Assembly (NCBI RefSeq): GCF_021352225.1
Contig: NZ_JAAUVI010000010.1
Span: 102,166 to 166,165, forward strand
Direction: 5' to 3'
From: Methylobacterium sp. C25
GTDB taxonomy: Bacteria > Pseudomonadota > Alphaproteobacteria > Rhizobiales > Beijerinckiaceae
Length of the DNA stretch: 64,000 nt
Below the pieces are notes generated by a model. That model did not search any database. It had not been told where the DNA came from and saw only the letters and a program-made list of their open reading frames with translations. The translations under genes and the position numbers were made by a program. Positions 17,784 through 25,490 of this stretch are shown piece after piece. How positions within the stretch are numbered: the first letter of the stretch is position 1; each line of letters starts with the position of its first letter.

Positions 17784-17910
17784 AACCCTCTCCCCTCTGC
17801 GGGAGAGGTGGCCCGCGAAAGGGGCCGGGAGAAGGGAATGCCCTTTTCCGGATGCGGCGCACCCCTCTCCCGCCTGCTATGCAGGCACCCTCCCCTGCAG
17901 AGGGGGAGGG
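17784..17910. repeat. Palindromic repeats between cysJ and cysI
   Basis: Bases 17784-17808 are identical to 6955-6979 in the S10 peptidase gene. A second, related element at 17863-17910 carries CTCTCCC/GGGGAGGG-type arms around an inner CCTGC-TAT-GCAGG hairpin. Together they fill most of the 160-base gap inside the cys operon and could affect mRNA stability between the two genes. Confidence 0.75.
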
Positions 17911-17933
17911 ATAGATGACACCGGATATCCGCC

Positions 17934-19769
17934 ATGGAAGACCACAAGCCGATCGAGACCGTAGACGGCCCCGCCTTCGAGACGCCCGGCGTCGGCGCGC
18001 GTCGCTACGAGACGCCGCCGACCGGCCGTCCGATCGACGATCCGGTGGCGGCCAAGGAGGCGGGCCTCGCCCACAATGAGCATCTGAAGATCGCCAGCCG
18101 CTTCCTGCGCGGCGGCCTCGCCGAGGGGCTTCTGCGGCATGCCACCGGCGCGATCACGGAAGATGACGGCCAGCTCGTCAAGTTCCACGGCATGTACATG
18201 CAGGACGACCGGGATATCCGGGCCGAGCGCACCAAGAAGAAGCTCGAGAAGGCCTTCAGCTTCATGATCCGCCTGCGTATCGCCGGCGGCGTCGTGACGC
18301 CGAAGCAATGGCTCGTCCTCGACGACATCGCCACGACCTACGCCAACGGCACGCTGCGCGCGACGACGCGCCAGACCTTCCAGTATCACGGCGTCATCAA
18401 GTCGAACCTCAAGCGGACCATGGCCGCGATCGACTCGGTGCTGCTGGACACCATCGCCGCCTGCGGCGACGTGAACCGCAACGTCATGGCCGCGACGAAC
18501 CCGGCCCAGTCCGGCGCACACAAGGCCGCCTACGATCTCGGCAAGACGATCTCCGACACCCTGCTGCCGAAGACCAATGCCTGGCGCGAGATCTGGCTCG
18601 ACGGCGAGAAGGTCGTTGGCGGCGAGGAAGAGTTCGAGCCGATCTACGGCAAGACCTACCTGCCGCGTAAGTTCAAGATCGTGGTCGCGGTGCCGCCCTC
18701 CAACGAGGTCGACATCTTCGCGCACGACCTCGGCTTCATCGCCATCCTCGACAAGAAGAACCAGGTCACCGGCTGGAACGTCACGGTGGGCGGCGGCATG
18801 GGCATGACCCATGGCGAGCCCGATACCTTCCCGCGCACCGCCGACGTGATGGGCTTCTGCAAGCCCGAGGATGCGCTCAAGGTCGCCGAGGCGGTGATGA
18901 CCGTCCAGCGCGACTGGGGCAATCGCAAAAGCCGCAAGAACGCCCGCCTGAAGTACACGATCGAGCGCTACGGCCTCGACGCGTTCCGGGCCGAGGTCGA
19001 GAAGCGCATCGGCAAGAAGCTCGGCGCCCCGAAGCCCTTCACCTTCGACGGCAACGGCGACCGCTACGGCTGGACCGAGGGCGACGACGGCCGCCACCAC
19101 CTCACGCTCTACGTCCCGTCGGGCCGCATCAAGGACGTCGAGGACGGCCCGCAATTCCTCTCGGGCCTGCGCCGCATCGCCGAGGTTCACGAGGGCGACT
19201 TCCGCCTCACGGGCAACCAGAACGTCATCATCGCCAACGTCCCCGCCAAGAAGCGGAAGGAGATCGAGGCTCTGGTCGACGAGTATAAGCTGACCAAGGG
19301 CGCCGGCGCTCTGCGCCGCAACTCTATGGCTTGCGTCGCCCTGCCGACCTGCGGCCTCGCGCTCGCGGAGAGCGAGCGCTACCTGCCCGATCTCATCTCC
19401 GAGCTGGAGGAGAGCCTCGCCAGCCACGGCCTGCAGGACGAGGACATCACGATCCGCTCGACCGGCTGCCCCAACGGCTGCGCCCGCCCCTACATCGCCG
19501 AGATCGGCCTCGTCGGCCGCGGCCCCGAGCGCTACCACCTCTATCTCGGCGCCGCCTTCGACGGCTCGCGCCTGAGCAAGCTCTACAAGGAAGACGTCGA
19601 GGCCAAGGACATCCGGCAGACGCTCGACCCGCTCTTCGCCGACTATGCCAGGAGCCGGAAGCCGGGTGAGCATTTCGGCGACTTCGTAATCCGCGCGGGC
19701 CACGTCGCGAAGACCACGAACGGGCCGGATTTCCACGACCGCATCGGCGCGCTCAAGCCGGCCGGCTGA
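17934..19769 (+). CDS. cysI: Assimilatory sulfite reductase hemoprotein subunit
   Basis: 611 residues with the two-fold repeated ferredoxin-like halves of nitrite/sulfite reductases. The cysteines binding the [4Fe-4S]-siroheme centre are in 'CVALPTCGLALAE' (C467, C473) and 'TGCPNGCARP' (C512, C516), spaced as in E. coli CysI. 'LRATTRQTFQYHGV' is the siroheme-side arginine motif. It reduces sulfite to sulfide for cysteine synthesis using electrons from CysJ. It is probably cotranscribed with cysJ, though separated by palindromic repeats. Confidence 0.95.
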   Translation: MEDHKPIETVDGPAFETPGVGARRYETPPTGRPIDDPVAAKEAGLAHNEHLKIASRFLRGGLAEGLLRHATGAITEDDGQLVKFHGMYMQDDRDIRAERTKKKLEKAFSFMIRLRIAGGVVTPKQWLVLDDIATTYANGTLRATTRQTFQYHGVIKSNLKRTMAAIDSVLLDTIAACGDVNRNVMAATNPAQSGAHKAAYDLGKTISDTLLPKTNAWREIWLDGEKVVGGEEEFEPIYGKTYLPRKFKIVVAVPPSNEVDIFAHDLGFIAILDKKNQVTGWNVTVGGGMGMTHGEPDTFPRTADVMGFCKPEDALKVAEAVMTVQRDWGNRKSRKNARLKYTIERYGLDAFRAEVEKRIGKKLGAPKPFTFDGNGDRYGWTEGDDGRHHLTLYVPSGRIKDVEDGPQFLSGLRRIAEVHEGDFRLTGNQNVIIANVPAKKRKEIEALVDEYKLTKGAGALRRNSMACVALPTCGLALAESERYLPDLISELEESLASHGLQDEDITIRSTGCPNGCARPYIAEIGLVGRGPERYHLYLGAAFDGSRLSKLYKEDVEAKDIRQTLDPLFADYARSRKPGEHFGDFVIRAGHVAKTTNGPDFHDRIGALKPAG

Positions 19770-19823
19770 GCGCTCACCCGACGCTCTTGCGGCTTAACGG
19801 ATCTGATCCTTGATCCCACCACA

Positions 19824-19905
19824 CCCCTCATCCTGAGGTGGTGCGAAGCAGCCTCGAAGGAGGGCTCCGGACGCCACTGCGATCCCTGGAGCCTTCCTGC
19901 GAAAG
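19824..19905. repeat. Intergenic repeat with CCTCATCCTGAGG palindrome
   Basis: The 346-base gap after cysI holds CCTCA-TCC-TGAGG, then 'GCAGCCTCGAAGGAGGGCTC' and a second hairpin GGCTCC...GGAGCC. This composition matches a widespread family of intergenic palindromic elements in Rhizobiales. Nothing else is recognisable in the gap. Confidence 0.6.
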
Positions 19906-20115
19906 CCGCCGATATGGGCAGCTCAGAATGCTGGCCTGAGTAAAGAAGCCGGGAGGCACAGCGCCAAACGTCCGGCTTTCCCTTCTGAGAACTGCGAAGA
20001 GCCCGACCGTAAACCTTAACAAGAGCTTACAGGCTCAGGTTGCAATTTCCGGCTCCCGACCGATGACGTCGCCATGGTAACGATTTGGTAACGATCCTCG
20101 TCGGGCGAGCACGAC

Positions 20116-20517
20116 ATGAGCCAAACAGTCGATCTGAAGAAGCCAGTAGAAGTCGCCCCCACGTTACTGACCATCGACGACGTGCAGCGGTTGATCGCGC
20201 AGTCTCGCGAGACATTCGACGAGCATCGGCGTCCGATCAACGTACAGATCAATCTCGGCGATGAGCGTAGACGCAGCAGGGGACGCGAGGACGAAGTCGG
20301 CTTCAGCCTCGCCCGCTCGAAATTCGTCTGGCTGGTCGTCGCGATCTCGATCTCATACGGCGCGGCCTATCTGCGGACGCGCTATGTTTGCCAGTCGTTC
20401 AAGGACACCGGCCGGTTCTTCTACGGCATGGGCGTGGACCGCTGTGTCGGCGTGCTCATGAAGCAGCCCTTCGAGCAAGTGCAAGCTCAGTTAGAGACGA
20501 TCAATCGAAGCTACTGA
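20116..20517 (+). CDS. Hypothetical single-span membrane protein
   Basis: 133 residues. A polar N-terminal half ('TIDDVQRLIAQSRETFDEHR') precedes one membrane helix at about 73-89 ('FVWLVVAISISYGAAYL'). A short C-terminal part with two cysteines (YVCQSF, DRCVGV) follows, presumably periplasmic. I do not recognise the family. It stands alone between repeats and a pseudogene remnant, and its codon use is slightly less GC-biased than that of its neighbours, which would fit an accessory gene. Confidence 0.55.
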   Translation: MSQTVDLKKPVEVAPTLLTIDDVQRLIAQSRETFDEHRRPINVQINLGDERRRSRGREDEVGFSLARSKFVWLVVAISISYGAAYLRTRYVCQSFKDTGRFFYGMGVDRCVGVLMKQPFEQVQAQLETINRSY

Positions 20518-20542
20518 GCGTTGTCTATTGCCGGTGTGATCA

Positions 20543-20650
20543 GTGACGATGCAGAACAGCATCCGCCTGTCGTGGCCGAGTTCCGGCTCCGGCAGCGATT
20601 CCATCAGCCGGGCCAAAGACTGCGCGGAGCGGGTCAGGAATTGCGGCGGG
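20543..20650 (-). pseudogene. Remnant of a chemoreceptor C-terminal domain
   Basis: These 108 bases align without gaps to 23796-23903, inside the chemoreceptor gene 3 kb away. The first 48 bases are identical and about 14 of the other 60 differ. Translated leftward it reads RMLFCIVTD as in the intact protein and then diverges to a stop. It is a leftover of a duplicated or paralogous receptor gene. Confidence 0.75.
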
Positions 20651-20683
20651 GTCCCTCGATCGCTCGGACTGGTCCACTAAGCC

Positions 20684-20718
20684 AAAAAACGACCCCTCGG
20701 GATCTTCTCCCGAGGGGT
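20684..20718 (-). terminator. Terminator of the SDR-tautomerase operon
   Basis: ACCCCTCGGG and CCCGAGGGGT form a perfect ten-base-pair stem with a seven-base loop (20692-20718). On the leftward transcript it is followed by six U (AAAAAA at 20684-20689), 70 bases beyond the tautomerase stop. Confidence 0.88.
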
Positions 20719-20786
20719 AGTTCTCGACCCGCTCACGTCACAGCGATTGTTTTACGCAGGCCCTGAGGCCGCGCGCTGACACGACC

Positions 20787-21182
20787 TCAATGTTCATCCG
20801 GGCTCCAGTCCGGGCTGTAGCCCCCAAGCGTGGGATGATACATCTCGTCGCCGGAGTGCTGGGTGAACTCCACGTTGAGGCGGTCCTCGCGTAGCCCGAG
20901 AACCTCGATGCAGTGCGCGCAGAGCGCCTTGGCGACCTCCATCCGCAGTTCGGGCGGGCGCCCCCTGCGGATGTCGAGCATCATCACGGAGACTGGGACC
21001 GGTTCGCCGTCGGCATCCGGTATCCGCCACACACCGCCTTCGCCGAGTTCGCGAATGGCGACGCTGATCCGCCGGATGTCGACCGCCATCATCTCCGCGT
21101 AGGTCCGAGCCATCAGGTCGGCAACGCGCTTCTTGGAAGCGACGGAGTGGTGACCGGTCACATCGAGTTGCAGATAAGGCAT
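20787..21182 (-). CDS. Tautomerase-family protein
   Basis: 131 residues from the ATG at 21182. After removal of Met the N-terminus is the catalytic Pro1 ('PYLQLDVTGHHSVASKKRVA') of the 4-oxalocrotonate tautomerase superfamily. The length equals two fused beta-alpha-beta units, as in the CaaD/MSAD/MIF-like subgroups. The specific substrate is unknown. It is 14 bases downstream of the SDR gene and ends at a strong terminator, so the two form an operon. The longer in-frame start at 21296 would bury Pro1 and overlap the SDR gene. Confidence 0.83.
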   Translation of the reverse strand: MPYLQLDVTGHHSVASKKRVADLMARTYAEMMAVDIRRISVAIRELGEGGVWRIPDADGEPVPVSVMMLDIRRGRPPELRMEVAKALCAHCIEVLGLREDRLNVEFTQHSGDEMYHPTLGGYSPDWSPDEH

Positions 21183-21196
21183 GGACGTCCCTCCGT

Positions 21197-22009
21197 TCAG
21201 GCCGCGCTGCGGGTCTCGAGACCATAGCGTGGCGAGGGCTTGGCATTGCCGAACTTGGCGGAGATCGCGCGGCGCCCCTCTTCCCAGCGTGTCCACTCCC
21301 CCGCATCCTGCAGACCAGGGATCGTGACCAGTTCACCCTGGTCGAGCCCGGCCAGTGCCGCATCGACGAGATCCACGGCCGACATGGTGATCGCCGACGT
21401 CTTCTGCGCCGCGTAGCCGGCGACGTCCCAGAACTCGGTCGCGGTCGCACCGGGCAGCACGGTCTGGATGCGCACGCCCTTGTCCGCCAGATCCTTCTGC
21501 AGCGCGTGCCCGAAGCTGAGGACATAGGATTTCGAGGCGCTGTAGACGCCGTTGAGCGCCTCGACCGCGATGCCGACCACGGACGAGATGTTGATGATAG
21601 TCCCCGACCCACGCGCGGCGAAGGGCTGTGCGACCGCGTAGGCGAGGCGCGTCAGGGCCGTGATGTTGAGCTGGATCATGGCGTCCATCTCCTCCACGTC
21701 GTCCTTCAGGATCGACGCGACGGAGCCGATGCCGGCATTGTTGACGAGCATGGTGATGCCCGCGTCGCCGCGCAGACGGGCCTCGAGACGCGCGAGGTCA
21801 TCCCTGCGGCCCAGATCGGCCTTGAACGGCTCGACCGTGCGACCCGTCTCGTTGGCCAAGCGGTCGGCGAGCGCGCGCAGACGCTCTTCGTTGCGGGCGA
21901 CCAGCAGGAGATCATAGCCCCTCCTGGCGAGGCGGTCGGCGTAAATGGCGCCGATTCCGGACGATGCGCCCGTGACGACGGCAACACCCTTGCTGGACTG
22001 AGTGGTCAT
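21197..22009 (-). CDS. Short-chain dehydrogenase/reductase
   Basis: 270 residues. Classical SDR: cofactor motif 'VVTGASSGIGAIYADRLA' near residue 11, 'LVNNAGIGS', catalytic Ser in 'NISSVVG' and the YxxxK motif as 'YSASKSY'. Reduces or oxidises a carbonyl/alcohol with NAD(P)(H); the substrate cannot be inferred. First gene of a leftward operon with the tautomerase. The promoter region contains the sequence GTCGAAGATGCGT at 22081, which also occurs before the GlxA-type and TetR-type regulator genes nearby. Confidence 0.9.
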   Translation of the reverse strand: MTTQSSKGVAVVTGASSGIGAIYADRLARRGYDLLLVARNEERLRALADRLANETGRTVEPFKADLGRRDDLARLEARLRGDAGITMLVNNAGIGSVASILKDDVEEMDAMIQLNITALTRLAYAVAQPFAARGSGTIINISSVVGIAVEALNGVYSASKSYVLSFGHALQKDLADKGVRIQTVLPGATATEFWDVAGYAAQKTSAITMSAVDLVDAALAGLDQGELVTIPGLQDAGEWTRWEEGRRAISAKFGNAKPSPRYGLETRSAA

Positions 22010-22077
22010 GGATTGTCGCTCCGTGTGTGGCTTCGCGGCGGACTCATCCGAGGCGTAAGCTCATCTGAAACCAGTCG

Positions 22078-22099
22078 AATGTCGAAGATGCGTCGATTT
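22078..22099. promoter_or_regulatory. Shared putative operator upstream of the SDR gene
   Basis: A 22-base segment matches 22466-22487 upstream of the GlxA-type gene at 20 positions; the core is GTCGAAGATGCGT followed by CGATTT. It lies about 70 bases before the SDR start. The first 13 bases of this core also match the TetR promoter site at 25442 in all but one position. Confidence 0.55.
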
Positions 22100-22147
22100 C
22101 GGCCACGCGCCGCGCCGGGAGATCCGGAATAGCGCGCGGGCGGAATG

Positions 22148-22387
22148 TCAGCGCGCGGAGGCTTCCTGCTCCTCGTGGCGCAACTGTCCCTGTGCCTGTG
22201 AACGGACGGCCTCCTGGTCGCTCGCCATCCGCCGCACCTCGTCAGGCTGCGCCAGGCGCACGGCCCCGATGGTTTCGAGCATGATGGCCTCCTGAGCCGA
22301 GGCCGCATCACCGGCAGCGATTCCCACCGACAGGCCGGCGGCGAGGGCCACGGCACGCATCACGGTATGTCTGTTCCGACCGGACAT
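22148..22387 (-). CDS. Small exported protein
   Basis: 79 residues. A signal peptide (about residues 10-32, 'MRAVALAAGLSVGIAAGDAA' then SAQ) precedes a 47-residue polar, Gln/Glu-rich helical mature part. The family is unknown. A GGAGAG ribosome-binding site lies five bases before the ATG, and it is one arm of a long hairpin in the leader (22393-22438), so translation is probably controlled. Confidence 0.6.
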   Translation of the reverse strand: MSGRNRHTVMRAVALAAGLSVGIAAGDAASAQEAIMLETIGAVRLAQPDEVRRMASDQEAVRSQAQGQLRHEEQEASAR

Positions 22388-22392
22388 GGTCG

Positions 22393-22438
22393 CTCTCCAT
22401 TTGCTTCACGCCGGCAGGTGCCGGCGTTCGATGGAGAG
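22393..22438 (-). promoter_or_regulatory. Leader hairpin sequestering a ribosome-binding site
   Basis: On the leftward transcript: CUCUCCAU, three bases, ACGCCGGC, ACCU loop, GCCGGCGU, seven bases, AUGGAGAG. Both eight-base-pair stems are perfect. The 3' arm AUGGAGAG contains the Shine-Dalgarno sequence of the gene starting at 22387, so the closed structure should block translation. It could act as a thermosensor, a ligand-responsive switch or a protein target. Confidence 0.6.
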
Positions 22439-22465
22439 ACACTATCGTTGACCGGTTGCGTCTCA

Positions 22466-22487
22466 AATGTCATAGATGCGTCGATTT
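22466..22487. promoter_or_regulatory. Shared putative operator upstream of the GlxA-type regulator gene
   Basis: Core GTCATAGATGCGT followed by CGATTT, 20 of 22 bases identical to 22078-22099. It overlaps a possible -10 (CATAGA, 17 bases after TTGACC at 22448) and lies about 20 bases before the start codon at 22507. It is also in the leader or promoter zone of the divergent small exported protein. Confidence 0.55.
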
Positions 22488-22506
22488 AAGACGTATGGAG
22501 TCGGAC

Positions 22507-23460
22507 ATGCAGCGCGTCGGCTTTGTCATTTATCCCGGCTTTTCGATCATGGGGCTGGCGGCCGTTCCGGCCTTCGAGCTCGCCAATCTCATCGGCGACG
22601 AGCCGACCTACGACATCCACTTCGTCTCCGAAGGCGGAGGCTTGATCCGGACCTCGGCCGGCATGAGCGTGGAAACGGAGTCGTTCGGCGACACCGCATT
22701 CGACACGCTGGTCGTCGGAGGCGGCACCTTCGTGCGTCCGTCGACCCCCGGCCTCATCGCCTTCGTGCAAGGCGTGGCCGCGCGGTCCCGGCGCATCGCT
22801 GCGATCTGCACCGGAGCCTTCGTTCTCGGAGAGGCCGGCCTCCTCGATGGCCGGCGGGTCACCACGCACTGGATGCACGCTCGGGAATTGCAGCAACAGT
22901 TTCCGAAATGCACGACCGACGTGGACTGCATCTTCATCAACGACGGTCCGATCTGGACCTCGGCGGGCATGAGCGCCGGCATCGACCTCGCCCTCGCCCT
23001 GATCGAGGCGGATCTCGGCCAGGAGGTCGCCCAGGCGGTCGCCAAGAAGCTCGTGCTCTATCATCGTCGGGCGGGGGGGCAGTCGCAGTTTTCGACCCTG
23101 CTCGACCTCGAGCCGAAATCGGACCGCATCCAGTCCGCTCTGACCTATGCCAAGCGGAACCTTCACCGGCCGCTATCGGTCGAGGAATTGGCGGAGGCCG
23201 CCCGCCTCAGCCCACGCCAGTTCAGCCGCGTGTTCCATGCGGAGACCGGCCAGTCGCCGGCCAAGGCGGTCGAGAACCTGCGCGTCGAGGCGGCGCGGGT
23301 AATGATGGAGCGCAGCCGGCACCCCATCGACGTCGTCGCCGACCAAACCGGCTTCGCGGACCGCAACCGGATGCGCCGCGCCTTCCTTCGCGCCTTCGGG
23401 CAACCTCCGCAGGTGATCCGGCGCAATGCGCGCTCGGCGCTGGATGCGGCGAGCGCCTGA
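22507..23460 (+). CDS. GlxA-type transcriptional regulator (DJ-1/PfpI + AraC HTH)
   Basis: 317 residues. The N-terminal DJ-1/PfpI-like domain runs from 'RVGFVIYPGFSIMGLAAVPA' to about residue 190, with the cysteine at the nucleophile-elbow position in 'AAICTGAFVLGEAGLL'. The C-terminal AraC DNA-binding domain has two helix-turn-helix units ('SVEELAEAARLSPRQFSRVF' and 'IDVVADQTGFADRNRMRRAF'). The ATG at 22507 has GGAG seven bases upstream; a start at 22495 has none. A shared sequence element in its own promoter and in that of the SDR operon suggests it may regulate both. Confidence 0.88.
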   Translation: MQRVGFVIYPGFSIMGLAAVPAFELANLIGDEPTYDIHFVSEGGGLIRTSAGMSVETESFGDTAFDTLVVGGGTFVRPSTPGLIAFVQGVAARSRRIAAICTGAFVLGEAGLLDGRRVTTHWMHARELQQQFPKCTTDVDCIFINDGPIWTSAGMSAGIDLALALIEADLGQEVAQAVAKKLVLYHRRAGGQSQFSTLLDLEPKSDRIQSALTYAKRNLHRPLSVEELAEAARLSPRQFSRVFHAETGQSPAKAVENLRVEAARVMMERSRHPIDVVADQTGFADRNRMRRAFLRAFGQPPQVIRRNARSALDAASA

Positions 23461-23524
23461 TGGAGATCAACCGCTGCGGTTCCTCCCTGCATCGGTGCCG
23501 GAGAGCCGACACGGGTTCGGATCG

Positions 23525-25255
23525 CTAGAGCCGATACGCCGTCCGGCAGGCACCCCAATGGCGCGTCCCGATGCGGATCGGGGCATCGACCTCCAGCACC
23601 ATGACGGTCTGGTCGCCCATCTGGCGGCGATAGACCTGGACCGTCGCGGGGCGCGTCGATCGCGCAGCGGTGATGCCGGTGCGATCGTCGAAGATACGGA
23701 GATTCCGGGCATTGGCCTGATTCCAGCCCGGATCGTCGGGTCGCGGCGGCTTCGAATAGGCCGCGTTGTGGAACGGCAGGTAGCCGTTGCGGTCGGTGAC
23801 GATGCAGAACAGCATCCGCCTGTCGTGGCCGAGTTCCGGCTCCAGCAGCGGCGCCATGAGCCGAGCCAGGGGCTGCGCGGATGAGGTCGTGAATTGCGGC
23901 GGGTTCGTTCCGTCGATGCGCTGATAATCCGTGTCGAACAACGCCGCTTCAGAGAGCCGACCTGCACCGATCTCGGCCTCCATCAGCCGTGCCACCTCCT
24001 GGGCAAGCCGCTGCGCCTTTCCGACCAGCGGCGCATGCTCGTCACGCACGGCGGCCAGTTTCGCCTGGAGGCGGCTCTGCACGACAGGCTCGATGCCCGC
24101 GAAGGCGCAATGGATCCCCATCTCGCTGACGGCGACGACGCGCGCGGGCGCGGACCCGACCCCTTCGAGATCGAGGGCAATGTGGGAGCCGGCCGTGATC
24201 GGTGCACCATCCGGTGCGATCAGCAGCACGCCGCCTTCGCTGAGATCGATGGTGCGGGTCGCGCGCCCACCCGCAAGCCGCACGGCCAGATCGATCGGGT
24301 AGCGGTCGAAGCGGCGACGGTCCCCTGCCTCGCTGGCGCGCACCACCGTCACGAAGCGACGTCCGAGGCTCGAGGCCTGTTCCGCGGCGGCTCCAGCGGC
24401 CGCCTCCATGCCTTCGGCCTGACGGTCGAGGTCGAGTGCTGTCTCGCCGGCAGATCCTGCATCCGCATCGACCGTCGCGACCAGATCCGAGGCCTGCTCC
24501 GCATCGCTTACGATCGTCGTGACGGTCCGCGCCTGAGTCTCGGCAATGTCCCGCAGCGTTGCGAAGGCAGGGCGCACGGAGTCGATCGCACCCGCCGCCG
24601 CCTCGATCGCGGTGGCGGAAGCGGCAGCGCCTTCGCGCAGCCGCATCACCCTGGCGCGAACGTCGTCGGCCGCCCGCGCGGTCTGGACCGACAGAGCCTT
24701 GACCTCGTTGGCGACGACCGCGAAGCCGCGCCCCGCCTCGCCGGCTCTTGCCGCCTCGATGGTCGCATTGAGCGCGAGCAGGTTGGTCTGTCGCGCCACG
24801 GCCGAGATGGTGTCGACGATGCCGGCGATCTCGTCGCCGGCTTCGGCGAGGGCCACGATCAGGGCGCGCGCCTCGATACCGCGATGTCCCGCTTGATCGA
24901 GATGGCTGCCGGCCAAATCGATGGCGGATCGCGCCTGCGCCGCGAGTGCCGAGAGGCTGCCGGTTCGTTCGGCCAGCCCGGCCGTCGCCGCGGCGGCCGT
25001 CCGCGCAGCCTGGGTGAGCGCGTCTATCTGGCCACGAATACCGGACAGGCCGGTCTTCATCGACGCCACCTCGGCGCGGGCCGTCGCGATCGAGCCGCTC
25101 ACCCCGGCGATTGCCGAGGAGACATCCTCCTCGATGGCGTCGAAGGCATCGCTGCGCGGAGCCTGCACGGCGATGACCGGCGGCGGCTCGGGCGCCATTG
25201 CGGGAGCCTCCGCTTCCGTAACCTGAGCGATCAACTGTTTGCGAAGGAAGCGCAT
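23525..25255 (-). CDS. Cytosolic methyl-accepting chemotaxis protein with PilZ domain
   Basis: 576 residues from the ATG at 25255 (a GTG at 25270 is also possible). No membrane segment is visible. Order: a short coil; a methyl-accepting signalling domain with the conserved hairpin tip ('VARQTNLLALNATIEAARAG', then EAGRGFAVVANEVK); a PilZ domain with the intact c-di-GMP motifs RRFDR (RxxxR) and DLSEGG; and a C-terminal domain of about 170 residues ('DRRMLFCIVTDRNGYLPFHN'), probably PAS-like and sensory. It should feed CheA/CheW and could couple chemotaxis to c-di-GMP. A fragment of a related gene lies at 20543. Confidence 0.88.
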   Translation of the reverse strand: MRFLRKQLIAQVTEAEAPAMAPEPPPVIAVQAPRSDAFDAIEEDVSSAIAGVSGSIATARAEVASMKTGLSGIRGQIDALTQAARTAAAATAGLAERTGSLSALAAQARSAIDLAGSHLDQAGHRGIEARALIVALAEAGDEIAGIVDTISAVARQTNLLALNATIEAARAGEAGRGFAVVANEVKALSVQTARAADDVRARVMRLREGAAASATAIEAAAGAIDSVRPAFATLRDIAETQARTVTTIVSDAEQASDLVATVDADAGSAGETALDLDRQAEGMEAAAGAAAEQASSLGRRFVTVVRASEAGDRRRFDRYPIDLAVRLAGGRATRTIDLSEGGVLLIAPDGAPITAGSHIALDLEGVGSAPARVVAVSEMGIHCAFAGIEPVVQSRLQAKLAAVRDEHAPLVGKAQRLAQEVARLMEAEIGAGRLSEAALFDTDYQRIDGTNPPQFTTSSAQPLARLMAPLLEPELGHDRRMLFCIVTDRNGYLPFHNAAYSKPPRPDDPGWNQANARNLRIFDDRTGITAARSTRPATVQVYRRQMGDQTVMVLEVDAPIRIGTRHWGACRTAYRL

Positions 25256-25441
25256 TTCGCTAGAAAGCACTCACACGCCTACGATTGGGTTAAGCGCGAG
25301 CCGAGACCGCGGATGTCCAGGTTTCGTCGGCTCCGGCTTCGTATCGACGTAACGGCCTCGCTGCGGAATTTGAGCGGGACGTGCCCGTCGAGAAAAGCGC
25401 TACCTCGTGTCTCACGGCACCGATCGGGGATCGCAACGTTG

Positions 25442-25460
25442 GTCAAAGATGCGTTTTGAC
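25442..25460. promoter_or_regulatory. Inverted repeat in the TetR-gene promoter region
   Basis: GTCAAA-GATGCGT-TTTGAC, perfect six-base arms, 30 bases before the TetR ATG. It is a plausible autoregulatory operator. The first 13 bases match the sites upstream of the SDR and GlxA-type genes. Confidence 0.6.
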
Positions 25461-25490
25461 GCAAACATTCCCGGTCCTTAAGCTCGACAG

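Noticed and set aside
17877..19736. 619-codon leftward ORF
   Set aside because: Exact antisense shadow of cysI, which has all its cluster-binding cysteines.
23894..25459. 521-codon rightward ORF
   Set aside because: Antisense to the chemoreceptor gene; no recognisable domain.
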